This document shows, piece by piece, positions 40,192-47,484 of a stretch of 64,000 nt of DNA. The DNA is from Amycolatopsis circi. GTDB taxonomy: Bacteria; Actinomycetota; Actinomycetes; Mycobacteriales; Pseudonocardiaceae. Each line of letters starts with the position of its first letter. Within the stretch, counting starts at the first letter, position 1. Made by a program: the position numbers and the translations under genes. The DNA lies in NCBI RefSeq assembly GCF_003385235.1, contig NZ_PQIA01000013.1, positions 62,001 through 126,000 on the forward strand. The letters run 5' to 3'. The notes beneath the pieces were generated by a model that had not been told where the DNA came from, ran no database searches, and worked only from the letters and a program-made list of their open reading frames with translations.

Positions 40192-41223
40192 GTGCCCGAC
40201 CTGCTCACCATTGGTGCGTTCGCCCGCCGCTGCGGCCTGACCGCCAGCGCGCTGCGCTTCTACGCCGATTCCGGCCTCGTGCGACCGGTCCGGGTCGACG
40301 AGGAATCCGGCTACCGCTACTACTCCCCCGGCCAGATCTCGGCGGCACTGCTCGTCCGGCGGTTGCGGGAGATCGGCCTGCCACTGGAGCGAGTCGGTGC
40401 GGTCCTCGCCGCCGATCCGGCCGAAGCGTCGCGGATCATCGACGACCACGTCGCCGGGTTGGTATCTCAGGTGCAGCAGGCGCGCGAAACCGCGGCGGCG
40501 GTGAAAGCGACGCTGGGTTCGACGGCCTCGGCGCCGTCAGTCCAGGTCACCGGGCCGGTGTTCGCCGCTGCCGTCGAGCAGGTGCTGACCGCGACGACTC
40601 AGGACCCGCAGGTGCTCAACGGCGTGCACCTGGAAGTCTCTCCCGAGGCGATTGTGCTCACCGCCACCGACCGATACCGGCTCTCGACCCGCACGTTGGT
40701 CCCCGCCGAACCGAGTGCGTCCAGTTGGAGCGCGACCATCGATGCCGACGACCTGCGGCTCGCGATGCCGTGGACGCGCCGTCAGCACGAACTGCACCTG
40801 AGCGTCCACGGCGGGGAGTTCCGCTTCCAGGGCGACAGCACGGTCCGGGCCTGCCGCACTGTTGCCGACGAGTTCCCCGACTACCGGCTGATGCTCACTT
40901 CGCTGCCAGAAGTCCTTACCCGGGCAGTGATATCTCGCAACGCGCTGGTGGGATGTCTGGAACGCCAAAACACCGCGCAGGTCCAGCTAGACCTCTCCGC
41001 CGCGGCCGTCAGGGTGGGGGCCGAATCCATCCCCGCCGACGTCGCGGGACCGCCGATCTCGCTCTCCTTCGCCGTGAGCACGCTGCACCCGGCGATCAGC
41101 ACAGCCGTCGGCCCGGACGTGATGCTGGACGTCGCGGGCCCGCACCTGCCGGTCGTCGTGCGCTCCGCCGACGACGGCGACCTGACCACCCTTGCCATGC
41201 CAGTGAAAGGAAACGGCAGATGA
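40192..41223 (+). CDS. MerR-family regulator fused to DNA polymerase sliding-clamp (DnaN) domains
   Basis: A protein of about 343 aa. Residues 1-75 are a MerR winged helix (TIGAFARRCGLTASALRFYADSGLVRP, SGYRYYSPGQ). After a coiled-coil to about residue 105 the rest matches domains 2 and 3 of the beta sliding clamp: FAAAVEQVL, VLTATDRYRLSTR, DEFPDYRLML, and a C-terminal LAMPVKGNG like the clamp's LMPVRL end. Domain 1 of the clamp is absent. MerR-clamp fusions are known as annotations in actinomycetes but their role is not established. The GTG at 40192 is chosen because promoter spacing implies a leaderless start. The stop overlaps the next gene by ATGA. Confidence 0.88.
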   Translation: MPDLLTIGAFARRCGLTASALRFYADSGLVRPVRVDEESGYRYYSPGQISAALLVRRLREIGLPLERVGAVLAADPAEASRIIDDHVAGLVSQVQQARETAAAVKATLGSTASAPSVQVTGPVFAAAVEQVLTATTQDPQVLNGVHLEVSPEAIVLTATDRYRLSTRTLVPAEPSASSWSATIDADDLRLAMPWTRRQHELHLSVHGGEFRFQGDSTVRACRTVADEFPDYRLMLTSLPEVLTRAVISRNALVGCLERQNTAQVQLDLSAAAVRVGAESIPADVAGPPISLSFAVSTLHPAISTAVGPDVMLDVAGPHLPVVVRSADDGDLTTLAMPVKGNGR

Positions 41224-41705
41224 CGGACACCATGGCCGAGATCACCGCCGCGGTGACGCAGGGCCGAACGGGCTCGACGGATGCCGCTCGGGCGCGTCTG
41301 CAGGAACTGTGGGACGAGATCGGACCGGGCGGTGATCCGTTCTACCGCTGCGTTCTGTCGCACTACCAGGCAGATCTGTTCGCTGACCCGGCAGAGGCAC
41401 TGGTCTGGGATATCAGAGCCTTGGACGCCGCGGCGACGGTGACCGACGAGCAGGTGCAAGCCCACGACGCCGGGGCCCAAATCGCAGGCTTCTACCCGTC
41501 GCTGCACCTGAACCTGGCCGACAACTTCCGTCGCCTCGGGTCATTCTCCGCGGCGGCAGAGCAGATCAAGGCAGCGCGAAATCGACAGGACGCGCTAGCC
41601 GACGACGCGTACGGTGCGATGATCCGACAGGCGATCGACGGTGTCGCGGAAGCCATCGAACGCCGGTCTACCGAACGACGCACGACGGCACCAGGAGTCG
41701 AATAG
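41220..41705 (+). CDS. Helical TPR-like protein of the MerR-clamp operon
   Basis: A 161-aa cytoplasmic protein, mostly helical. ALVWDIRALDAAATV and LHLNLADNFRRLGSFSAAAEQIKAAR look like tetratricopeptide-type helix pairs that could bind a partner protein. I do not recognise a named family beyond small TPR-like proteins that follow such MerR genes in actinomycetes. ATGA overlap with the MerR-clamp gene and AAGGA nine bases upstream show tight coupling, so it probably works with that protein. The next gene begins immediately at its stop codon. Confidence 0.75.
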   Translation: MTDTMAEITAAVTQGRTGSTDAARARLQELWDEIGPGGDPFYRCVLSHYQADLFADPAEALVWDIRALDAAATVTDEQVQAHDAGAQIAGFYPSLHLNLADNFRRLGSFSAAAEQIKAARNRQDALADDAYGAMIRQAIDGVAEAIERRSTERRTTAPGVE

Positions 41706-42611
41706 TTGGAGCAATGGCTGTCGGACTGGTGCCTCGCGCACCTCGGCACCGCACCGGTGGAGGTCCTGTTCGAGGTGCGACAGGTCTCGACAGTGCACGG
41801 CCTCCGTCTCGAGGACGGCCGGAAGGTCGTGGTCAAAGCCAGACCGGATGACGACCGCGCCGAGTCGTGCGTCGCTGCGCAATCTCAACTCGCTGAGCGG
41901 GGCTTTCCTTGCGCACGACCGCTAACGCCCGCCGTCGCTGTCGGTTCCCTGGCCGTACACGCCGAGGAGTACCGCCCTGGCGGCGAAGTGATTTCCGGGG
42001 ATTCGCCGGAGGTCGCCACGCGCTATGCCGAGGTGTTCGCTTTGCTGCTGGCGACTCTCGAGGCAATTTCCGTCAAGCCGCCGCTGCCGAACCCCCGCTG
42101 GCTGCGCTGGGATCACCAGGACCCCGGTCTGTGGCCAGCAATCGACTTCCTGGACGAGCGAGATCAGCGCTTAGTCCCCGAGGAGGTAACCAAAACCGCC
42201 GACCGAGCGCGACGCCGACTGCTCGCGGCCGATCTGCCGAACGTACTTGGCCACGGCGATTTCGAAGCGCAGAACCTCCGCTGGGATATCAACGGAGGCT
42301 GGACGGTACATGACTGGGACAGCCTGGCATGGCAACCGGAAGCAGCGCTGGCAGGAGCGGCAAGCGGGATGTTCCCGAGTACCATTCCGCCGACGCTCGC
42401 GCCGATCGAAAGCTCCGCAGCGTTCCTAGAGTCCTATCAGGACTTCCGTGGCCGTCGATTCAGCCAGGCCGAACAGGAAGTCGCGTGGGCGGCGAGCGTG
42501 TGGCCAGCCGCGCACAACGCCCGATGGGAAGCACTGCATGGTGACCCGCAGATCTGTGGCGAAGCGCTGCGGGAGCAGGAGGCGGAACGTCTTCGCCTGG
42601 CGAACGCCTGA
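41706..42611 (+). CDS. Aminoglycoside phosphotransferase (APH)-fold kinase
   Basis: A 301-aa protein with the APH/choline-kinase catalytic signature HGDFEAQNLRW (Brenner motif with the catalytic Asp and the Mg-binding Asn) followed by VHDWDSLAW (the DFG-equivalent Asp). RKVVVKARPDDD supplies the ATP-anchoring Lys. It could phosphorylate an aminoglycoside or an endogenous sugar or amine. The start is TTG, directly after the TAG of the upstream gene, so it is the third gene of the MerR-clamp operon. A hairpin follows its stop. Confidence 0.85.
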   Translation: MEQWLSDWCLAHLGTAPVEVLFEVRQVSTVHGLRLEDGRKVVVKARPDDDRAESCVAAQSQLAERGFPCARPLTPAVAVGSLAVHAEEYRPGGEVISGDSPEVATRYAEVFALLLATLEAISVKPPLPNPRWLRWDHQDPGLWPAIDFLDERDQRLVPEEVTKTADRARRRLLAADLPNVLGHGDFEAQNLRWDINGGWTVHDWDSLAWQPEAALAGAASGMFPSTIPPTLAPIESSAAFLESYQDFRGRRFSQAEQEVAWAASVWPAAHNARWEALHGDPQICGEALREQEAERLRLANA

Positions 42612-42623
42612 GACTCGGGTGGG

Positions 42624-42666
42624 ATCCGGGCGGTTGCCGCACTGGGGGACGCCGCAACCGCCCGGA
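42624..42666. terminator. Hairpin terminator between APH-fold kinase and serine hydrolase genes
   Basis: TCCGGGCGGTTGC (42624-42636) pairs with GCAACCGCCCCGGA (42653-42666) with one bulged C, in the 59-bp gap between two converging genes. Confidence 0.75.
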
Positions 42667-42670
42667 GGCG

Positions 42671-43780
42671 TTACCTGATGTCGCGGACCAGCGCGCCCAC
42701 GATCGCGTCTATCCGGTCCGACTGGGCCTTCGAGTAGTCCGCGGTGTCGATGAACACCGTCACCGAGCGTTTCCCGTCCTCGGTCACCGCGTTGCGGAAG
42801 TCGTGGCCGCTGGCCATGCCGCCGCTGTGGCCCCACGTCGGGAAGTTCGGCGTCAGTTCATAGCGTTGCAGACCCAGGCCGTATCCCTCGCCGCCGTCGT
42901 CCAGGACGGTCTTCTTCATTTCCGTCAGCAAGGCGGCGGGCAGGAGTTTTCCGCCGAGCAGCGAGGTCCAGAATTTCGTCGTGTCCGCGCCGGTGGAAAT
43001 CAATTCGCCGGATGCGTCTGCTTCGGAGACGTTCCATTCCGTGGTGTCGACGCCGTCGGTGTACGACCGCAGGTCCGGTTCGTCGATCGTGGTTTCGTCG
43101 CCGGGCCAGTAGGTTTCGTGCAGACAGAGCGGTTTGATGATCCGTTCGGTCAGTTCGGTGCCGATGCTGCGGCCGGTCACCTTCGTGACCACCATGCCCG
43201 CCAGGTTGTAATTTGTGTTGGAATAAGCGAAGCCGGACGGGGCGCGGTCAGGCGGGGCAAGGGAAAGAGCCTGTTCGACTGTCCGGATCGGGTCGAAGTG
43301 TTCCCAGCGGTGCGCTTGATCGTCTTCCCAGAACGGCGCGTCCAGGTAGTCCGGCAGGCCGCTCGTTTGCTGCAGCAGCTGCCGGATGGTGATCTTGCGG
43401 CCGTCGTAGCGGGCGGTACGGATCAGGCCGGGCAGGTAGTGGTCGACGGTTTCGTCCAGGCTGACTTTGCCCTCGGCGACCAATTGCAGGACGACGACCG
43501 CGGTCCACGTTTTGGTGTCGCTGCCGATTCTGGAGTGTTCGTCGCCGGTGATCGTGCGGCCGGTCTCGACGTCAGCCATTCCGACGCCGCCTCTCCACAG
43601 ACCGCAGTCCGGGCTCTGCACGGTCAGCACGATTCCGGGTAGACCGACCTTTTTTAGTCCGTCGAGCGCGGTTTGGACGGGTTTGGCGGAACACGAGGCC
43701 GCTGAGGCCGTGGTCGCCGGCGCGACCACCAATGCTGCGGTCACTGCCACTGCCGCGGCGGCGCCAGTCCAAGCTCGCAT
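42671..43780 (-). CDS. Secreted serine hydrolase, class C beta-lactamase / DD-carboxypeptidase-like
   Basis: A 369-aa protein with a Sec signal peptide (RAWTGAAAAVAVTAALVV, then an AxA site near residue 28). The mature part has the penicillin-recognising triad: GSDTK (SxxK), YSNTN (YxN) and WGHSGG (HxG). Similar Streptomyces R61-type enzymes are DD-carboxypeptidases that release D-Ala; esterases and D-aminopeptidases also share this fold. ATG at 43780 with AAGGAG six bases upstream. It lies 23 bp behind the racemase gene on the same strand, so it may belong to the racemase transcript. Release of D-amino acids outside the cell would fit that neighbourhood. Confidence 0.88.
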   Translation of the reverse strand: MRAWTGAAAAVAVTAALVVAPATTASAASCSAKPVQTALDGLKKVGLPGIVLTVQSPDCGLWRGGVGMADVETGRTITGDEHSRIGSDTKTWTAVVVLQLVAEGKVSLDETVDHYLPGLIRTARYDGRKITIRQLLQQTSGLPDYLDAPFWEDDQAHRWEHFDPIRTVEQALSLAPPDRAPSGFAYSNTNYNLAGMVVTKVTGRSIGTELTERIIKPLCLHETYWPGDETTIDEPDLRSYTDGVDTTEWNVSEADASGELISTGADTTKFWTSLLGGKLLPAALLTEMKKTVLDDGGEGYGLGLQRYELTPNFPTWGHSGGMASGHDFRNAVTEDGKRSVTVFIDTADYSKAQSDRIDAIVGALVRDIR

Positions 43781-43803
43781 GTCGTCTCCTTCTGCTGGAA
43801 TCT

Positions 43804-44913
43804 TCAGACTGCGAAGAGTGTTTGCGAAGCGACGGTGTGCTGGCGCAGTGCCACCGGATCGACAGCGACGCCGCCGCCCGGTCCGTCCGGAATGGACAGA
43901 CAACCGTCTTCGAGTTCGAACGGCGCGGTGAGATCGGTGGCGTAGTAACGGCTCGACGCTGAGATATCATTGGGTAGCACGAAACCGGGCAGCGCGGCGA
44001 GGGCGAGGTTCTGCGCGCGGCCGATCCCGGTTTCGAGCATTCCTCCGCACCACACCGGGATTCCGTGCGCTGCACACACGTCGTGGATCCGTCGCGCTTC
44101 AAGGTATCCGCCGACGCGGCTGGGCTTGACGTTGATGATCCGGCACGCTCCCAGCCGGATCGCGAACGCGGCGTCGCGGGCGGAGCAGATCGATTCGTCC
44201 AGGCAGATCGGGGTGCGCAGCAGTTTCGCGAGTTCGACGTGCCCGCCGAGGTCGTCCGCGGCGAGCGGTTGTTCGAGCTGGACCAGGCCGAACTCGTCCA
44301 GCCGGCGCAGATGCTCGGCGTCGGAGAGGGAGTAGGCGGTGTTCGCGTCGGCCTGCAACACCAGGCCGGGGCCGAACTCGGTGCGGACCGCGCGCACGGG
44401 TTCGAGGTCCCAGCCGGGTTCGATCTTCAGTTTGATCCGGACGTATCCCTCGGCCAGATACCCGGCGACGGTGTCGATCAACTCCGGCACGGTGTCGGTT
44501 ATTCCGACGGAAACTCCAGCCGCGATCCGATCGCGCACGCCGCCGAGATAAGTCGACAACGGCATCGCGTAGGCGCGGCATTCGGCATCGAGGATCGCGG
44601 TTTCGAGCAGGGCTTTCGCCAGCGGGTTGCCCTTGACCGGAGCCATCGCGCCCGCGACCCGGGCGGCCGTCAAGCGCGGCAGGGCGGTGACGCGCGGGAC
44701 GAGATGGTCGCGCAGGATCCGTTCGGCCCCAACGGCGAACTCCGCGCTGTACACCGGTTCCGGATCGCCGCCGAATTCTGCCCAGCCTTCGCTGACGTCG
44801 GTCACCACATGCAGCAGAAGGGTGTTGCGTTCGGTGTCCACCGAACACGAAGTCCGAAATGGACGGACGAGCGGGAGGCTGACCTCGATCAGGTCGATCC
44901 GTTCGATTTTCAC
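43804..44913 (-). CDS. N-acylamino acid / N-succinylamino acid racemase (OSBS/NAAAR family)
   Basis: A 369-aa enolase-superfamily protein of the o-succinylbenzoate synthase group. Catalytic Lys161 and Lys163 (RIKLKIEPGW), metal ligands Asp189 (LQADANTAY), Glu214 (QLEQPL) and Asp239 (CLDESI), and Lys263 (NVKPSRVGG) fall at the same numbers as in the well-studied Amycolatopsis N-acylamino acid racemase, to which it looks closely related. That family racemises N-acyl or N-succinyl amino acids and can also make o-succinylbenzoate. No menaquinone gene is nearby, and a GNAT gene is fused by a 4-nt overlap (GTGA), which favours the racemase role. Start GTG at 44913. Confidence 0.9.
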   Translation of the reverse strand: MKIERIDLIEVSLPLVRPFRTSCSVDTERNTLLLHVVTDVSEGWAEFGGDPEPVYSAEFAVGAERILRDHLVPRVTALPRLTAARVAGAMAPVKGNPLAKALLETAILDAECRAYAMPLSTYLGGVRDRIAAGVSVGITDTVPELIDTVAGYLAEGYVRIKLKIEPGWDLEPVRAVRTEFGPGLVLQADANTAYSLSDAEHLRRLDEFGLVQLEQPLAADDLGGHVELAKLLRTPICLDESICSARDAAFAIRLGACRIINVKPSRVGGYLEARRIHDVCAAHGIPVWCGGMLETGIGRAQNLALAALPGFVLPNDISASSRYYATDLTAPFELEDGCLSIPDGPGGGVAVDPVALRQHTVASQTLFAV

Positions 44914-45764
44914 GCCCGCGCCCCTTCAGTCAAGTGGTACCAGCCGGACCGGCTGAACCCGGTCGCCGTACAGCCCTCGGCGAACAACGGCACGAAGGCG
45001 TCCCGGATCGCGTAGCGCCACTCCGCGCCCAGCCGCGCGTTCAAGCGCCGGAGGCCCACGATGTCAGCCGGTACCCGGCACCAATAGCCGGAACTGTCGC
45101 GAACCAGAAACGGCTCGCCGTCGGGGGCGCGACGCGGGTCGACCTCCGCGGTCGCCAGGTCGGGGCCGGAAAGCTGGGCCGGAGCCGGTTTCCGCAGCGG
45201 CCATACCGCGGTGAACCGGTCGGTTTCGTCCGCTCCGTTGACGCCGTCCTCGATCTGGCCGTAGAAGTCCACTGTGTACTCGGTCCCGTGTGCGCCGAGT
45301 TTTGCCAGGTTGAAATGCGCGTTGCGGCTCACCAGCGGATCGAAGGTCCAGACCATGGTTTCCGCGCCTTGGTCGAGCGCCCACACCCGCTGGGCCTGCT
45401 TGAGCGCGAAGCCCACTCCGCGGTCGCTCGCGCGTGCGGCGGCGATCAGCGAATAGACCGCGCGGGTCACGGGCGGGCAGAAAATCAACGCCGAGGCAGC
45501 AAGGATGCCGTTGTCATCAGCCGTGTAATGCACCGCGCCGCCCGCGTGGACGACGGCGCGCAATGCGTCGGTGCCGAACGGGGCCTGGGTTTCCGGCGTT
45601 TGCCAGACCTGGGCGAGGAACCGCGACACCGCTTCGAGCGTCCGGACGTCGTCGGCCAGCCGGATCCGGACTCCTGCCCGGTTCGCGGCGCGCAGTGCGG
45701 TCGAGACGGCCGCGTCCGGGGCCGGAGGGAGTACGGTCGCGGGTGCGCCTGGTGGAACGTGCAT
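44910..45764 (-). CDS. GNAT-family N-acyltransferase, partner of the racemase
   Basis: A 284-aa protein. The central part (LAQVWQTP, GGAVHYTADDNGILAASALIFCPP, SDRGVGFALKQAQRVWALDQG) has the order of a GNAT acyl-CoA N-acyltransferase core with the pyrophosphate-binding turn. Known N-succinylamino acid racemases are paired with a GNAT succinyltransferase that acylates D-amino acids, after which racemase and a desuccinylase yield the L-form. Translational overlap with the racemase suggests that pairing here. ATG at 45764, GAGG eight bases upstream. Divergent from the PucR regulator by 92 bp, in which CCGGA-TCG-TCCGG (45781-45793) may be an operator. Confidence 0.82.
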   Translation of the reverse strand: MHVPPGAPATVLPPAPDAAVSTALRAANRAGVRIRLADDVRTLEAVSRFLAQVWQTPETQAPFGTDALRAVVHAGGAVHYTADDNGILAASALIFCPPVTRAVYSLIAAARASDRGVGFALKQAQRVWALDQGAETMVWTFDPLVSRNAHFNLAKLGAHGTEYTVDFYGQIEDGVNGADETDRFTAVWPLRKPAPAQLSGPDLATAEVDPRRAPDGEPFLVRDSSGYWCRVPADIVGLRRLNARLGAEWRYAIRDAFVPLFAEGCTATGFSRSGWYHLTEGARA

Positions 45765-45856
45765 GCTGACAGCCTCGCGGCCGGATCGTCCGGATGCGTG
45801 CAGTGCCGGTCCAGAGATTCCGCGGATGTTTTGTGCGTCTGGCTAAAGAGGTGAAG

Positions 45857-47431
45857 ATGCTCGATCCGGAGACGCCCGATCTGGGGCAGGTCCTCGACGC
45901 TCTCGGCGCTTCGCTGCTGCAGCCGGTCACCCCGATGCCGGACCGGCCCGTGCCGGTGTCCGGCGTGCTCATCCACGAGCGGCGCAGCGTCGCACCGCCG
46001 GGGCAGGACACGATCCTGCTCGCGGTCGGGGCCGATCCGGCCCAAGCGAAAGATCTCATCTACTCGGCGGTGGGATATGCGGCGCTGGTGGTGAAAAGCT
46101 TCGGCGAGCCTCTCACCGAGTTGTCCGACGTCGCGCGCGACGCCGGGGTGGTGCTGCTCGCCGCCGACGAAGCCGTGCCCTGGCACCACCTGGAAGCGAT
46201 GATCTCCTCAGCGCTCGCACCAGCCGTGCGCACGCCCGGTGCGCCGGCCGCTGGTGATCTGTTCGCGCTGGCCAACGCCATCGCCGGGATGGTCGGCGGC
46301 GCGACCACCATCGAAGATCCCAACCGGCGGATCCTGGCGTATTCGACACTGCCTGGCCAGCCCATCGACGACGGCCGCCAGCAGGGCATCCTCGGATTGC
46401 AGGTGCCGGAGGTGCCGGTTTTCTACGACGACCAGTACCGCGAACTGGCGCGAGCGCGACGGACCTGCCGGTTCCCCTCGCTGCCGGGCGGACTGCCGCG
46501 GCTCGGCGTCGCGGTGCGGGCGGGCAGCGAGATGCTCGGGTCGATCTGGGTGGTCGACGCGGAGGACAGCCTCGACGAGGCGGCCGAACAAGCGCTGTTC
46601 AACGCCGCCGAGATCGCCGCGCTGCACCTGCTGGCCGCGCGGACGGCGGTCGACGTGGTCCGTCGTCGGCGCGCTGACCTGCTGCAACGCCTGTTGGCCG
46701 ACCCGAGCAGCGTCACCGCCGTCGCCCCGCAACTCGGCTTGGACCCGGACGCGCCAGCCGCGGTCGCCGCGTTCACTGTCACCGATCCCGAAGACGTGCT
46801 GGCCGCTCATGCGGCGACGCGGCTGGCCGATCTGGTGAGCCTGCACTGCGAGGCGCACTACGGCAGGCACGGCTGCGCGCTGATCGACGGGACGGTCTAC
46901 GCGCTGCTCCCCAAGGGGCCGACGCACCGCGAGCTGGTCGCGGACATCGCCCAGCACGCGCACGGGGCGCTGCGGATGCCGGTGCAAGCCGGGCTCGGGT
47001 CGACAGTCCCCGGTCTCCGGTCGATCGCTTCCTCCCGGGCCGACGCGGATCTGGTTCTGCGGACGCTGGCGGAACGACGCACTTCGCCGGAACCGTGCCA
47101 GGTAGCGGCGATCGAGGAAGTCTGGGCCGGGGCGACGTTGTCGGTGCTGGCGCAGTTGCTGGCCGGGGACGACGCCTTGCCGCGGCGGTTGGGTCCGGCC
47201 GTGCGAGCGCACGACGTCGAGCACGGGACCACTTACGCGCCGACGATCCTGGCGTATCTCGACACGAACGGCGACATCGCGGCCGCGTCGGCGCGGTTGT
47301 CGGTGCATCCGAACACGATCCGGTACCGCCTTTCCCGGGCGGAGGAGATCTTCGGGTTCGATCTGGCGGATCCGGACGAGCGGCTCGTGCTGTGGCTGCG
47401 GTTGCGGCTGGGAGATCAGCTCGGCTGGTAG
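45857..47431 (+). CDS. PucR/CdaR-type transcriptional regulator
   Basis: A 524-aa regulator with a GAF-like middle part (FALANAIAGMVGGATTIEDPNRRILAYS) and the C-terminal PucR helix-turn-helix: YLDTNGDIAAASARLSVHPNTIRYRLSRAEEIFG. PucR-type proteins respond to nitrogen-rich small molecules such as purines or amino acids. ATG at 45857 has GAGG five bases upstream. It lies between the divergent GNAT-racemase genes and the convergent deacylase operon, so it is the candidate activator of both. A long hairpin follows. Confidence 0.88.
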   Translation: MLDPETPDLGQVLDALGASLLQPVTPMPDRPVPVSGVLIHERRSVAPPGQDTILLAVGADPAQAKDLIYSAVGYAALVVKSFGEPLTELSDVARDAGVVLLAADEAVPWHHLEAMISSALAPAVRTPGAPAAGDLFALANAIAGMVGGATTIEDPNRRILAYSTLPGQPIDDGRQQGILGLQVPEVPVFYDDQYRELARARRTCRFPSLPGGLPRLGVAVRAGSEMLGSIWVVDAEDSLDEAAEQALFNAAEIAALHLLAARTAVDVVRRRRADLLQRLLADPSSVTAVAPQLGLDPDAPAAVAAFTVTDPEDVLAAHAATRLADLVSLHCEAHYGRHGCALIDGTVYALLPKGPTHRELVADIAQHAHGALRMPVQAGLGSTVPGLRSIASSRADADLVLRTLAERRTSPEPCQVAAIEEVWAGATLSVLAQLLAGDDALPRRLGPAVRAHDVEHGTTYAPTILAYLDTNGDIAAASARLSVHPNTIRYRLSRAEEIFGFDLADPDERLVLWLRLRLGDQLGW

Positions 47432-47436
47432 GGCTG

Positions 47437-47484
47437 CGTCGTGAGTGTTTATCCCGGTTCTAACCGTGATAGGCACTCACGACG
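47437..47484. terminator. Bidirectional terminator between pucR-type gene and deacylase gene
   Basis: CGTCGTGAGTG (47437-47447) pairs perfectly with CACTCACGACG (47474-47484), extended inward by TTATC/GATA, with an inner CGGTT/AACCG stem. The right arm overlaps the stop codon of the deacylase gene. Confidence 0.8.

Noticed and set aside
43804..44913. Menaquinone biosynthesis (o-succinylbenzoate synthase) role for the racemase-family protein
   Set aside because: No other menaquinone gene is close and the gene is translationally fused to a GNAT gene, so the N-acylamino acid racemase role was preferred, although dual activity is known in the family.
46113..46349. Small minus-strand open frames inside the PucR-type gene
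   Set aside because: Arg-rich shadow frames without a start signal or family motif.
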